Assembly (NCBI GenBank): GCA_903857665.1
Contig: CAIOFV010000147.1
Span: forward strand, 1 to 64,000
Length of the DNA: 64,000 nt
Direction of reading: 5' to 3'
DNA from: an uncultured Myxococcales bacterium
GTDB taxonomy: Bacteria > Myxococcota_A > UBA9042 > DTJE01
Shown: piece after piece, positions 17,739-26,741 of the stretch
Position numbering within the stretch: position 1 is the stretch's first letter
How the letters are laid out: every line of letters starts with the position of its first letter
The notes under the pieces: model-generated
Told to the model about the DNA's origin: nothing
Database searches by the model: none
The model's input: the letters and a program-made list of their open reading frames with translations, nothing else
Translations under genes and position numbers: made by a program

Positions 17739-19337
17739 ATGGAACCCGTCGTGCCCGGCTACCTGGAACATGCGGCGTCGCGCCCCCACTGGGAACGCAT
17801 CGGGGTGCGGCGGCGGAGGGGCGTGTGCGTGCCCCTGTCGTCGCTGCGCAGCGCCCGCGATTGCGGGCTGGGGGACGTGGGCGACCTGCCGGCGCTGATC
17901 GACTGGTGCGTGCGGATCGGGGCCGAGGTCATCCAGTTGCTGCCCGTCAACGACATGGGGCTGGACGCGTGCCCCTACTCGGCGCTGTCGGCATTCGCGC
18001 TGGACCCGGTGTTCGCGGCCCTGGACCGGATTCCCGGCCTGGAGGGCGACGCCCCCTGGCAGCAGATCGTGCGATCGGCCGCCGCGGGCGTTCCGGACGG
18101 GCCCCGGGTGGACTGGGCGGCGGTGCGGCGCGTCAAGGGCGACCTGCTGCGCCAGGCGTGGGCGCGCCTGGACGGCCCGTCGTTGCGCGAGACCCTGGCG
18201 GCGTTCCGGGCCGAGCATCCCTGGCTGGAGGACTACCTCCCGTACCGCGTCCTCAAGGAGGTCGAAGGCTACCAGTCCTGGGAAGCCTGGGGCCCGCGGT
18301 ATTCCGAGGACGGCGCCGTGGAGCGGGCGATGGAGGCCCACGCGGGCCTGCTGGCCCTGCACCTTTTCACGCAGTGGGTGCTGGACGGCCAGTTCCGCGG
18401 GGCCCGGGAGTACGCTGCCAGCCGCGGAATCAGCATCGAGGGCGACATCCCGATCCTGGTGTCCCGGGACAGCGCCGACGTCTGGCGCAAGCGGCACCTG
18501 TTCCACCTGGACGTGTCGGCGGGCGCGCCGCCGGACATGTATGCGCAGGACGGGCAGAACTGGGGCTTTCCGACCTACCAGTGGGACCGGATGGCCGAAT
18601 CCGGGTACGCCTGGTGGCGGGAGCGGTTGCGCCACGCGGAACGGTACTTCGACCTGTACCGGATGGACCACGTCGTCGGGTTCTTCCGCATCTGGACGAT
18701 CCCTGCGGGCGAGCGGACCGGGCGGAACGGGGCCTTCGTGCCGGCCGACGAGTCGACCTGGGGCGCGCACGGGCGGCGGATCCTGGAAATGATGCTGGAG
18801 TCCAGCCGGATGCTGCCGCTGGCCGAGGACCTGGGCACGATCCCGGACGTGTGTCGCGAAACCCTCCGGGACCTGGGCATCTGCGGGTTCAAGGTGCAGC
18901 GCTGGGAAAAGCGCTGGAACACGGACCGGCGCTTCATCCCGCCGGGCGAGTACAACCCGCTGTCCATGGCGACCCTGTCCACGCACGATTCGGACATCCT
19001 GGCGCAGTGGTGGGCGGAAAACCCGTCCGAGCGGGACGAACTGCACGCGTTGCTGGGGCATTCCGGGGCGGCCCCGGCCGACCTGACGCCCGACCTGCAC
19101 CGGGACATTGTTCGGTGGCTGTCGGGCGGTTCGTCGCTGTTCATGGTGTTGCTGCTGCAGGAATTGCTGTGGCCGGCGGGCCTGTTGCCGGGCAATCCCG
19201 CGGACCATCGGATCAACCTGCCGGGCGTCGTCAACGCGACCAACTGGACGTGGCGGAGCCCGGTTGCGACCGAGCGACTGCTGGCGGACGATGCGCTGGC
19301 GCAGTCGATCCGGGCGTCCTGGACGGTCCCGGTGTAG
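17739..19337 (+). CDS. malQ: 4-alpha-glucanotransferase (amylomaltase)
   Basis: A 532-residue GH77 enzyme that moves alpha-1,4-glucan chains between maltodextrins, used in glycogen or maltose metabolism in the cytoplasm. Family signatures are present: GVCVPLSSLRSARDCGLGDVGDL, VIQLLPVNDMG, the nucleophile Asp in YRMDHVVGFFRIW (about 307), the acid/base Glu in LAEDLGTIPD (about 362) and the third Asp in STHDSD (about 416). The N-terminal part is short, so it is of the compact amylomaltase type. I chose the ATG at 17739, directly before the conserved region. GGAGG lies 13 bases upstream, rather far, so a nearby start is possible. No other glycogen gene is adjacent. Confidence 0.92.
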   Translation: MEPVVPGYLEHAASRPHWERIGVRRRRGVCVPLSSLRSARDCGLGDVGDLPALIDWCVRIGAEVIQLLPVNDMGLDACPYSALSAFALDPVFAALDRIPGLEGDAPWQQIVRSAAAGVPDGPRVDWAAVRRVKGDLLRQAWARLDGPSLRETLAAFRAEHPWLEDYLPYRVLKEVEGYQSWEAWGPRYSEDGAVERAMEAHAGLLALHLFTQWVLDGQFRGAREYAASRGISIEGDIPILVSRDSADVWRKRHLFHLDVSAGAPPDMYAQDGQNWGFPTYQWDRMAESGYAWWRERLRHAERYFDLYRMDHVVGFFRIWTIPAGERTGRNGAFVPADESTWGAHGRRILEMMLESSRMLPLAEDLGTIPDVCRETLRDLGICGFKVQRWEKRWNTDRRFIPPGEYNPLSMATLSTHDSDILAQWWAENPSERDELHALLGHSGAAPADLTPDLHRDIVRWLSGGSSLFMVLLLQELLWPAGLLPGNPADHRINLPGVVNATNWTWRSPVATERLLADDALAQSIRASWTVPV

Positions 19338-19428
19338 TCCCGGGCGGCATTCCCACGCAGCCCGTCGATGCCCGGCCAAAGCCCCCCCGCGAGATCGGCT
19401 CCGGAACCTCGGATGCCCTGAAAAGAAA

Positions 19429-19457
19429 TTGACAAATCGGGTTTCCTTGGATACCTT
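19429..19457 (+). promoter_or_regulatory. Sigma70-like promoter of zapA, followed by a small hairpin
   Basis: Perfect TTGACA, 17 bp spacer, TACCTT. CGGGC-TTTT-GCCCG at 19462-19475 would be a stem-loop at the very start of the transcript, 12 bp before the zapA ATG, and may stabilise the RNA or cover the start region. Confidence 0.65.
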
Positions 19458-19487
19458 CATTCGGGCTTTTGCCCGGGGCCAGCACCG

Positions 19488-19841
19488 ATGGAGCGGCGGA
19501 CGGTCGAGGTCGTTCTTCAGGGCCGCCGATTCGTGCTGCGCACGGGCGCAGAGGACGGCGGCCTCGACGAGGTCGTGGCCTTCGCCGAGTCCAAACTGGA
19601 GGCGACCGCGCAGGCGGCCAGCGGGATGGGGCCGCACCCGGTGGCGCTGTTGACGCTGCTGGGCGTGTGCGAGGAACTGATGCGCGAGCGGCGCAGGATG
19701 GACGGCCTGCGGGACAAGATCCGCAGCAAGTCGTCGCGCATCCTGGAGATGCTCGAAGGCGTGCCCCGGGCGGATGAAGGGAACAACCCTCCGGCAGGAG
19801 GGATGAGCATATCGGTTGCGACGGAACATGGGACACCGTGA
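19488..19841 (+). CDS. zapA: ZapA-like cell division protein
   Basis: A 117-residue protein with the ZapA pattern: an N-terminal beta hairpin (VEVVLQGRRFVLRTGAEDGGLDEVVAFAESKLE) and a long helix with coiled-coil character (LTLLGVCEELMRERRRMDGLRDKIRSKSSRILEMLE). ZapA cross-links FtsZ filaments at the division ring. The C-terminal 25 residues are a Gly/Pro tail. The start ATG at 19488 lies 31 bp after a good promoter. The gene is followed by a non-coding gap and then rny; in many proteobacteria zapA is followed by 6S RNA. Family members vary in sequence, so the call rests on length, pattern and place. Confidence 0.82.
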   Translation: MERRTVEVVLQGRRFVLRTGAEDGGLDEVVAFAESKLEATAQAASGMGPHPVALLTLLGVCEELMRERRRMDGLRDKIRSKSSRILEMLEGVPRADEGNNPPAGGMSISVATEHGTP

Positions 19842-20128
19842 CGAATTGCCGGGCTGCCGCAAGGCGGCTCGGAGGAACGAAGGGCCCGATCGGAGGCGTA
19901 GCAACGTCCCGAAGTAGTTGAGGCCCCTGACGTCCCCACTGCCCGCCCTGCGGCCCGCCTCGTGCGGTCCGTCGATCGGTCGGTCGCCCGATCCGCTCCC
20001 CCCACCTGCCGGCCGCGCGCCGCGCGGCAACGGGTCGTTCCCTGTGGAATCGACAATGGATTCGCCCTGGGCCGCGACGCGGTATCGGGGCCCCGGGGCG
20101 CAATCCCCGGTGCAAGGGAGGTGGGACC
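19842..20128 (+). ncRNA. ssrS: Non-coding gap, candidate 6S RNA locus
   Basis: This 287-bp stretch has no credible reading frame. It lies directly downstream of zapA, where 6S RNA is encoded in many proteobacteria, and is long enough for a ~180-nt RNA. I can see hairpin-forming segments, for example GCCGC-AA-GGCGGC at about 19856-19868 and GC-rich arms further on. I could not establish the long closing stem and open central bubble that define 6S RNA. The call therefore rests mainly on synteny. The 3' end contains the GGGAGG ribosome site of rny. Confidence 0.3.
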
Positions 20129-21688
20129 GTGGATGCAATCCTGATAATCCTCGGCGTCCTCCTCGGCCTGGTCGTGGGCGGCGGGGCCGTCTTTGCGGTG
20201 CTGCGCGGGAACCTCCGCGCGAAGGCCGCCGAGGCGGATACCCGCGTGGTCGAAGCCGTCCGCGACGTGGAAAAGCGTCTGGCGGCGGAACTGGCCGAAG
20301 CCCAGGCGAATGCCCGAGGAGCCGAGGAGAAGGCCCGGAACCTGGACCGCGATCTGAAGGGTGCGAAGGCCGAAAGCCAGAAGCGTGAAGAGAAGCTGGT
20401 CAAGCGCGAGGAAACGGTCGAGCGGAAGGCCGAAACACTGACCGCGCGCGAAACCGAGGTCGTTCGCCGCGAGAAGTCGGTCGCCCAGAAGGAAGAGTCG
20501 ATCGAGTCCAACGCCAAGGAAACCGAGCGCCTGGTCATCGAGGCCCGCGCCACGCTGGAGCGCCTGGCGGGCATGAGCCCCGAGGAAGCGCGCCGGCACA
20601 TGACCGAAAAGCTGCTGGAAGAAGTGAAGATCACCGCGGCCCGCCAGATCAAGATGATCGAGGACGAGGCCAAGGAAGAGGCGGAGAAGCGCGCCAAGCG
20701 CATCGTGGGCATCGCCATCGGCCGCTACGCCGGCGAGTACACCAACGAGCGGACCGTGTCCGTCGTGACGCTGCCCAGCGAGGAGATGAAGGGCCGCATC
20801 ATCGGTCGCGAAGGGCGCAACATCCGGGCCTTCGAAGCCGCGACCGGCATCGACGTGATCATCGACGACTCGCCCGACACGGTCACGCTGTCGGGCTTCA
20901 ACCCCGTACGCCGCGAGATCGCCCGGCTGTCGCTGGAGATGCTGGTCAAGGACGGCCGCATCCACCCGGCGCGGATCGAGGAAATCGTCGAAAAGAGCAC
21001 CAAGGACGTCGAGCAGAAGATCAAGGAAGCGGGCGAGGACGCGCTGTTCCAGCTGGGGCTGGGCGCCATGCACCCGGAACTTGTCAAGCTGCTGGGCCGC
21101 ATGAAGTTCCGCACCTCCTACGGCCAGAACGTGCTGGCCCATAGCGTGGAATGCGGGTTCCTGTCGGGCCTGATGGCGGCGGAACTGGGCCTGCCGGTCA
21201 AGGAGGCGCGCCGCGCCGGCCTGCTGCACGACCTGGGCAAGGCCATCGACCAGGAAATCGAGGGACCGCACGCGCTGACCGGCGCCAACGTGGCCCGCAA
21301 GTTCGGCGAGTCGGCCGAGGTGGTCCACGCCATCGCGGCGCACCACGAGGAAGAAAAGCCGATGACGCTGCTGGCGCAGATCGTCATCGCTTCGGACGCC
21401 ATTTCCGGCGCCCGCCCCGGGGCCCGGCGCGAGAGCCTGGAAAACTACGTCAAGCGCCTGGAAGACCTGGAAGGCATCGCCAACGGGTTCCCCGGCGTGG
21501 AACGGACGTTCGCGATCCAGGCGGGCCGCGAGGTCCGCGTGCTGGTGTCCCACGAAAAGGTGTCCGACGAGGGCGCCACGGTGCTGGCCCGGGACATCGC
21601 CCGGAAGATCGAGGAGAAACTGGCCTACCCGGGCCAGATCCGGATCTGCGTCATCCGCGAGACCCGCGCCATCGAGTACGCCAAGTAG
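20129..21688 (+). CDS. rny: Ribonuclease Y
   Basis: A 519-residue membrane-anchored endoribonuclease that starts mRNA decay. It has an N-terminal transmembrane helix (ILIILGVLLGLVVGGGAVFAVLR, residues 3-25) and a long coiled coil of K/E/A-rich heptads (about 30-180). The KH RNA-binding domain is around EEMKGRIIGREGRNIRAFE (about 225-245). The HD phosphodiesterase domain has the metal-binding HD in LLHDLGKAIDQE (about 366). Length and order match the family. The start is GTG at 20129 with GGGAGGTGGGACC upstream. It follows the putative RNA locus and is 45 bp before tyrS. Confidence 0.96.
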   Translation: MDAILIILGVLLGLVVGGGAVFAVLRGNLRAKAAEADTRVVEAVRDVEKRLAAELAEAQANARGAEEKARNLDRDLKGAKAESQKREEKLVKREETVERKAETLTARETEVVRREKSVAQKEESIESNAKETERLVIEARATLERLAGMSPEEARRHMTEKLLEEVKITAARQIKMIEDEAKEEAEKRAKRIVGIAIGRYAGEYTNERTVSVVTLPSEEMKGRIIGREGRNIRAFEAATGIDVIIDDSPDTVTLSGFNPVRREIARLSLEMLVKDGRIHPARIEEIVEKSTKDVEQKIKEAGEDALFQLGLGAMHPELVKLLGRMKFRTSYGQNVLAHSVECGFLSGLMAAELGLPVKEARRAGLLHDLGKAIDQEIEGPHALTGANVARKFGESAEVVHAIAAHHEEEKPMTLLAQIVIASDAISGARPGARRESLENYVKRLEDLEGIANGFPGVERTFAIQAGREVRVLVSHEKVSDEGATVLARDIARKIEEKLAYPGQIRICVIRETRAIEYAK

Positions 21689-21733
21689 CGAGGCGCGCGC
21701 GGCACGCCGCACTCCCTCCCGCGCGAGGCAGCC

Positions 21734-22987
21734 ATGGAAAATCGCGATCCTGCCATCGATCACGACGTGGCGGAACTGCTGGCCGGCACCGTCAAGTGCG
21801 AAACCGCTCCCGACCTGGCGCGCAAGTTGGCCCGCTCGAAGGCGACCGGCAAGCCGCTGATCATCAAGGCCGGCTTCGATCCGACCGCCGCCGACCTGCA
21901 CCTGGGGCACACCGTCGTGCTGACCAAGATGCGGCGGTTCCAGGAAATGGGACACCAGGTCGTGTTCGTGGTGGGCGACTTCACCGCGTTGATCGGCGAT
22001 CCGACGGGTCGGAACGAAACGCGCAAGCCGCTGACGCCGGAACAGATCCGGCTGAACGCCGAAACCTACACGGCCCAGGTGTTCAAGGTGCTGGACCCCG
22101 CGAAGACGATCGTCCGGCACAACAGCGAGTGGCTGCACCCGCTGGGCGCGGAAGGCCTGATCCGGCTGGCGGCGAAGTACACCGTCAGCCGCATGCTGGA
22201 GCGCGACGACTTCAAGAAGCGGTTCGCGTCGGAAACGCCGATCAGCATCCACGAGTTCCTGTACCCGCTGCTGCAGGCCTACGACAGCGTGGCGCTGGTT
22301 GCCGACGTGGAGTTGGGCGGTTCCGACCAGCTGTTCAACCTGCTGGTGGGGCGGGCGCTGCAGCGCGACTCGGGGCAGGAGCCGCAGGTCGTGCTGACGA
22401 TGCCGCTGCTGGAAGGCACCGACGCCCGGATGGTGGACGGCGTGCTGACCGGCGCCAAGATGTCGAAATCGCTGGGCAACTACGTCGGGGTGACCGAGGA
22501 GCCGACCCAGCAGTTCCTGAAGATCATGTCCATTTCCGACGACCTGATGTGGCGCTACTACGAACTGCTCAGTTCGAAGTCGTCGGTCGAGGTCGGGGAT
22601 CTGAAGGCCCGGTGCAAGGCCCACGCGGTGAACCCGCGGGACGCCAAGGAGGCCCTCGCGGCCGAGCTGGTGGCCCGCTTCCACGGCGCCGAGGCGTCGG
22701 CGACGGCGCTGCAGGCCGCGAACCGCTGGCTGCGGGAAAAGACGGTGGCCGAACTGGCGGAAAAGACGGTGGAAGCGCCGCCCGAGGGCCTGTCCCTGGC
22801 GGTCGCGCTGCGCGAAACCGGCATGGCCGCGTCGTCCGGCGAGGCCCGCCGCAAGATCGGCGAAGGCGCCGTCTGGGTGGGCGACGAGCGGGTCGCCGCG
22901 GACGTGCTGCTGCTGCCGGGCGACGTGAAGGTCGTGCGGTTCGGCAAGAAGGTCGCGGCAAGGATCACCGTGGTGTCGAAGGCTTGA
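21734..22987 (+). CDS. tyrS: Tyrosyl-tRNA synthetase
   Basis: A 417-residue class I aminoacyl-tRNA synthetase charging tRNA-Tyr. The HIGH motif is HLGH in [15 protein letters not shown] (about residue 55). KMSKS is present in [14 protein letters not shown] (about 242). A C-terminal S4 RNA-binding domain covers about 350-410 ([22 protein letters not shown]). The HLGH form and length fit the TyrZ-like branch and not the E. coli TyrS branch. GAGGCAGCC precedes the ATG. No T-box is expected or seen. The gene lies in a rightward run with rny and the CDGSH gene. Confidence 0.95.
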   Translation: MENRDPAIDHDVAELLAGTVKCETAPDLARKLARSKATGKPLIIKAGFDPTAADLHLGHTVVLTKMRRFQEMGHQVVFVVGDFTALIGDPTGRNETRKPLTPEQIRLNAETYTAQVFKVLDPAKTIVRHNSEWLHPLGAEGLIRLAAKYTVSRMLERDDFKKRFASETPISIHEFLYPLLQAYDSVALVADVELGGSDQLFNLLVGRALQRDSGQEPQVVLTMPLLEGTDARMVDGVLTGAKMSKSLGNYVGVTEEPTQQFLKIMSISDDLMWRYYELLSSKSSVEVGDLKARCKAHAVNPRDAKEALAAELVARFHGAEASATALQAANRWLREKTVAELAEKTVEAPPEGLSLAVALRETGMAASSGEARRKIGEGAVWVGDERVAADVLLLPGDVKVVRFGKKVAARITVVSKA

Positions 22988-23009
22988 TACGGACGCCTGG
23001 AGGAAGCCG

Positions 23010-23249
23010 ATGGTCCAGCCGGTCATCGCCCAGAAAGGGCCGTACGTCGCGACTCTGGAGCCAGGCGAGTACTACTGGTGCGCCTGCGGCCGGTCGACCA
23101 CGCAGCCGTTCTGCAACGGCCTGCACCGGGGAACCGAGTTCAATCCCAAACGGTTCACCGTGGCCAAGGCCGGCAAGTTCTTCCTGTGCGGATGCAAGCA
23201 CAGTTCGAAGAAGCCCTTCTGCGATCGGACGCACCGCAACCTCGGGTGA
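23010..23249 (+). CDS. Dual CDGSH iron-sulfur protein
   Basis: A 79-residue protein with two CDGSH-type cluster motifs, CACGRSTTQPFCNGLH (about residues 24-39) and CGCKHSSKKPFCDRTH (about 60-75). Each gives the three Cys and one His that bind a 2Fe-2S cluster. Tandem bacterial CDGSH proteins are thought to transfer electrons or clusters; the partner is unknown. The ATG follows GGAGGAAGCCG. It is the last gene of the rightward run and converges with the methyltransferase gene after 39 bp. Confidence 0.93.
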   Translation: MVQPVIAQKGPYVATLEPGEYYWCACGRSTTQPFCNGLHRGTEFNPKRFTVAKAGKFFLCGCKHSSKKPFCDRTHRNLG

Positions 23250-23288
23250 AGGCGAACGAATCCGACCTGGACGGTTCGGCGCTGGAGC

Positions 23289-24101
23289 CTAGGTTGGGGT
23301 TTGGGAGGCGTGCTCGTTCCCCTGGGCCTTGTCGAGCACCCAGCACAGGCTGAAGGAGGTCGGTACGTCGATATCGATCCGGGCCGCCATCCGATGAAGG
23401 AACTGGATCCGGCGATAGGCCGCACGGCTGAGGGTGCGAATCGGCAGTTCCTCGTAGGCCATTCTTGACGTGAACAGGCTGAACAGGAAGAACTCGACCT
23501 GGCTGATCAGCGACGTGTCATAGGGCAGCATTGCGATCACGCGGAAACCCGCCCGCCGCATCAAATCCAGCCAGCTCGCCCGGGTGCGGATACTGATGTG
23601 CCCGTACCCGAAGGCTCCTGTGGGACGGGGTTGCACGCCCAGGCGCAAGCGCAGCCAGTTGATCGGGTCGTAGAAGAAGGGCAGGAGATCGCGACAGGGT
23701 ACGACGACCATCGCCCGCCTGCGCGTCAGGCGATGAATCTCCAGCAGCGCCGCTTCGGGATCCGCCACGTGCTCCAGGAGGTGTACGGAGATGACCAGAT
23801 CCGCGACGGCATCCGGCAGCGGCACGTCGTTGATGTCCGCCTGCAGGAAGTGCACGTTGACACCCCGGGCCAGGCGTCGGGCGGTTGCGATGGCCTCGGG
23901 GGACCTGTCGGCACCGGTATAGTCGTCGAGCAACTGGGTGAGGCCGCCTCCGCCGCACCCCAGATCCAGCATGTTCTGGCCCGGCCCCCGCAGGCTCTCA
24001 ACGAGTTCGAGGATGCGAAGGGTGCCGACCGTCTTGCCGTAACTCGCCAGCCGCCAATCGACTTCATCGAGATCCTGGAGTCGCCGGAAATCCACCTTCA
24101 T
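23289..24101 (-). CDS. Class I SAM-dependent methyltransferase
   Basis: A 270-residue protein. The SAM-binding motif I is MLDLGCGGGGLTQLL (about residues 43-58), followed by the acidic loop GADRSPEAI, motif ADINDVPLPD, and LVISVHLLEHVADPEA as post-motif strand. This matches the Methyltransf_11/UbiE-like fold. The C-terminal 110 residues, with FGYGHISIRTRASWLDLMRRAGF, form a cap as in small-molecule or lipid/sugar methyltransferases; the substrate is unknown. It is the last gene of the PhoH/YbeY operon, 54 bp after ybeY. The ribosome site is weak (CAGAGACAAC). Confidence 0.85.
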   Translation of the reverse strand: MKVDFRRLQDLDEVDWRLASYGKTVGTLRILELVESLRGPGQNMLDLGCGGGGLTQLLDDYTGADRSPEAIATARRLARGVNVHFLQADINDVPLPDAVADLVISVHLLEHVADPEAALLEIHRLTRRRAMVVVPCRDLLPFFYDPINWLRLRLGVQPRPTGAFGYGHISIRTRASWLDLMRRAGFRVIAMLPYDTSLISQVEFFLFSLFTSRMAYEELPIRTLSRAAYRRIQFLHRMAARIDIDVPTSFSLCWVLDKAQGNEHASQTPT

Positions 24102-24155
24102 GTTGTCTCTGCGGTGTGAACGGGTTCAGGCGGTACGCGCCCGGACCCTTCGCCG

Positions 24156-24620
24156 TCACCTGGCCCCCGCCACCGCCACCTTGTCCCGGATCCGCTTTTC
24201 CAGCGCCTTCATGCGCCGCGCCTCGGCCGGATCGTCGTGGTCGTGGCCCAGCAGGTGGCACAGGCCGTGGACGAACAGGAACGCCACCTCGTCCTCGAAC
24301 GCCTGTTCCGGCGCACCGCCCGGGACGTGGATCGGTCCCTGGTCCAAGGCGCGTTCCAGCGAGATGACGATGTCGCCCAGTTCCTCGCCTGCGAACGCGG
24401 CGCCCTCGCCTTCGCGTGCGGGGAAGGACAGCACGTCGGTCGCCCGGTTCACGTCGCGCCAGTCTCGGTTCAGGCGGCGGATGGCCGCGTCGGACACCAG
24501 CACCAGGGTCACGTCTGCGTCCCCCTTCACCGCGGCGGCAACCGCCGCTTCCAGGCGGGGGCGCAGGGCGGCGAGGTCCACGGGGATCTTGCGCTGGCGG
24601 TTCAAGATCGTCAGGGCCAT
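24156..24620 (-). CDS. ybeY: Endoribonuclease YbeY
   Basis: A 154-residue zinc metalloprotein involved in 16S rRNA 3'-end maturation and ribosome quality control. The signature HGLCHLLGHDHDD (about residues 116-128) supplies the three zinc histidines. Upstream are LNRDWRDVNRATDVLSFP and GDIVISLE, both typical. Length is normal. GGAGGACACC precedes the ATG. It follows phoH by 19 bp, the standard phoH-ybeY order. Confidence 0.96.
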   Translation of the reverse strand: MALTILNRQRKIPVDLAALRPRLEAAVAAAVKGDADVTLVLVSDAAIRRLNRDWRDVNRATDVLSFPAREGEGAAFAGEELGDIVISLERALDQGPIHVPGGAPEQAFEDEVAFLFVHGLCHLLGHDHDDPAEARRMKALEKRIRDKVAVAGAR

Positions 24621-24639
24621 GGTGTCCTCCGCCCGGGAG

Positions 24640-25647
24640 TCAGCCCGGTTCCTCGGTGGTTGCCGGGGCGGGCCCCCGTGCGCGTTCGTAGGCCCGGACG
24701 ATGCCCGCGACCAGCGGATGCCGCATCACATCCGATTCGTCGAATTCCGCGAACCCGATCCCGGCGACGTCCGCCAGCACCCGTCGCGCGTGGTCCAGGC
24801 CGGACGGCTTGTCGTAGGGCAGGTCCGTCTGGGTCACGTCGCCGGTAACGACCGCCTTCGAGCCGTAGCCCAGGCGGGTCAGGAACATCTTCATCTGCTC
24901 GACGGTGCAGTTCTGGGCCTCGTCCAGGATGATGAAGGCGTTGGACAGCGTTCGCCCGCGCATGAACGCCAGCGGGGCGATTTCGATCTGGCCCTTTTCG
25001 ATCAGGCGCTGGCCGCGCTCGAAGTCCAGCAGGTCGTACAGTGCGTCGTACAGAGGGCGCAGGTACGGGTTGACCTTGTCGGCCAGGTCGCCGGGCAGGA
25101 AGCCCAGTCGCTCGCCGGCCTCCACCGCGGGCCGCGTCAGGATGATGTGCTTGACCTGCTTGGACAGCAGCGCCGATATCGCGCTGGCCATGGCGAGGTA
25201 GGTCTTGCCGGTGCCGGCCGGGCCGATGGCGAACACGAGGTCGTTGGTGCGAATCGACGCGAGGTAGATCTTCTGGTTCGGGCTGCGGGCCACGACCCGG
25301 GCACCCCCGGATGCGGGAAGCGGGACGCCCTGGGACAGCAGGTCCGCCAGGTCCGCGTCGGGGTCGGACCCCAGCATGGCCGCGCCCCGGTCCACGTCGG
25401 CGACGGTGACGCTGCGGGTCTGGAGGGCGACCCCGTACAACTGGCGCAACAGGTCCGTCGCGGTGCGAACGGCCTTTGACGATTCCCCCTTCACGGTCAC
25501 CTGGTTGCCGCGAACGCGCAGAGCGACGTGCACCCGGGTTTCCAGGCGCTTCAGATTGACGTCGTGCACCCCGCAAAGGACCAGGAAGGCGTCCATGTCG
25601 TCGAAATCGATGCGCGATTCGTTGGCGGCAGGCGTGCGTTGCGTCAT
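24640..25647 (-). CDS. phoH: PhoH-like ATPase
   Basis: A 335-residue PhoH family protein. An N-terminal KH-like segment (about residues 20-75, [11 protein letters not shown]) precedes the P-loop ATPase core. Walker A is [12 protein letters not shown] (about 140-151), Walker B is FIILDEAQN, and [20 protein letters not shown] and [11 protein letters not shown] are typical. PhoH ATPases with this N-terminus act with YbeY in RNA metabolism. The ATG at 25647 overlaps the stop of the DUF4388-like gene by 4 bp. No strong ribosome site is seen, so translation probably depends on coupling. Confidence 0.94.
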   Translation of the reverse strand: MTQRTPAANESRIDFDDMDAFLVLCGVHDVNLKRLETRVHVALRVRGNQVTVKGESSKAVRTATDLLRQLYGVALQTRSVTVADVDRGAAMLGSDPDADLADLLSQGVPLPASGGARVVARSPNQKIYLASIRTNDLVFAIGPAGTGKTYLAMASAISALLSKQVKHIILTRPAVEAGERLGFLPGDLADKVNPYLRPLYDALYDLLDFERGQRLIEKGQIEIAPLAFMRGRTLSNAFIILDEAQNCTVEQMKMFLTRLGYGSKAVVTGDVTQTDLPYDKPSGLDHARRVLADVAGIGFAEFDESDVMRHPLVAGIVRAYERARGPAPATTEEPG

Positions 25648-26741
25648 GGGGCCCCGCGGGGCGGGCCGCCCGTGCCGTCGAGGCCCAGCAGCAGGGCTGC
25701 CCGGGCGTCGGTCGGGACGACCAGGCGCTCGTCCAGCAATTCCTGGAAGGAGGCCGGAGGCCGGTTGAACACCATCTGGAACTGGCGTTCGGCACCCAGG
25801 ATGCGCCGGTGGGGCGCGTCCCGGAGCAGGGAGCGATAGGGGTCGGTCGATGCGTCGGCCAGCGACGGGATCGGGGCCAGGCGCCCGGATAGCGAGCCCC
25901 ACGCGATGCCGCCGACCAGCAGCACCACGGCGACCAGAAGGGTGAGCAGGCGTCGCAACGCGGACCGGGCGGCCCGGACGTTCACGGTGACGGGGTCCCG
26001 GGCGTTCAACGGGCGCACCAGGTTGCCATCGGACAGGGACGCGAGGGCCCGGGATACCTCGAACTCGCTCTGGCAGGTGGCCAGCGCCAGTTCGTAGACG
26101 GTGCGCCGGCCGTCCACGAAGAAGTAGACCTGGCGCTCGCCCGCCCCGACCTTCAGGTCCTCCCATCGTTCCAGGTCGTGCGGGCGCGAGGCCGAGGAGC
26201 GCCCGAAGACCTGCTGCGGGCCGGACACGACCCGGTGGATGTTCGGGAGTTCCTGGTGGCGCTTCTGGGCTTCGCGCAACAGGAAGGGCAGGGGCAGGGC
26301 GCAGGACTCCCGCAGTCCCCTTACCGGCGACCAGTTGGCAGTGGGCTGGAGGTCACGGTCCAGCAGCATGGCGATCACGGCTTCGCGGCAAAGGGCCTCG
26401 CGAACCGCCGCCAGGGTGCCGGTCGATACGATGCCTGCGGCGACCGCGCCGTCGTCCAGTGGCACCGACGCCTTCCGCGCGGCCCGTTCGATGCGGGGCA
26501 GGTCGCGGTCCGTCAGGATGCCGGCACGCTGCAAGGCGTTGAGGATCGCCATGGCGGACGTCGATGGGTGGGACACCTGCACGACGCGCGCGCCGGCGAT
26601 GATCAGGCTGGCGGTATTGCCGTCGGGCAGGGGGACCGAAACCGTGCCGGCGAGGTTCTGGCGGAACGCGGCTGCCAGCAGCCCGAAGACGGGCGGTGGC
26701 GCTGCGGGTCGCTGCGGCTCGGAGGGGCTGTCGAAGGTCAT
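25644..26741 (-). CDS. DUF4388/PATAN-like protein with a transmembrane helix
   Basis: A 365-residue protein. The N-terminal ~125 residues follow the DUF4388 (PATAN) pattern: a short beta unit (LAGTVSVPLPDGNTASLIIAGARVVQVSH) and helices separating items such as LQRAGILTDRDLPRIERAARKA. This domain is common in delta-lineage regulators. A winged-helix-like segment lies at about 200-255 (VYFFVDGRRTVYELALATC). One membrane helix (LLTLLVAVVLLVGGIAWGSL, about 275-295) is followed by an ~70-residue extracytoplasmic tail. I took the ATG at 26741 because it overlaps the preceding stop as ATGA; another ATG at 26759 is possible. It couples to phoH by 4 bp. Function unknown. Confidence 0.75.
   Translation of the reverse strand: MTFDSPSEPQRPAAPPPVFGLLAAAFRQNLAGTVSVPLPDGNTASLIIAGARVVQVSHPSTSAMAILNALQRAGILTDRDLPRIERAARKASVPLDDGAVAAGIVSTGTLAAVREALCREAVIAMLLDRDLQPTANWSPVRGLRESCALPLPFLLREAQKRHQELPNIHRVVSGPQQVFGRSSASRPHDLERWEDLKVGAGERQVYFFVDGRRTVYELALATCQSEFEVSRALASLSDGNLVRPLNARDPVTVNVRAARSALRRLLTLLVAVVLLVGGIAWGSLSGRLAPIPSLADASTDPYRSLLRDAPHRRILGAERQFQMVFNRPPASFQELLDERLVVPTDARAALLLGLDGTGGPPRGAP

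Noticed and set aside
19517-23026. 1,169-residue leftward frame opposite rny and tyrS
   Set aside because: It is the antisense shadow of two well-recognised genes, with composition typical of such shadows (His/Gln/Arg-rich).
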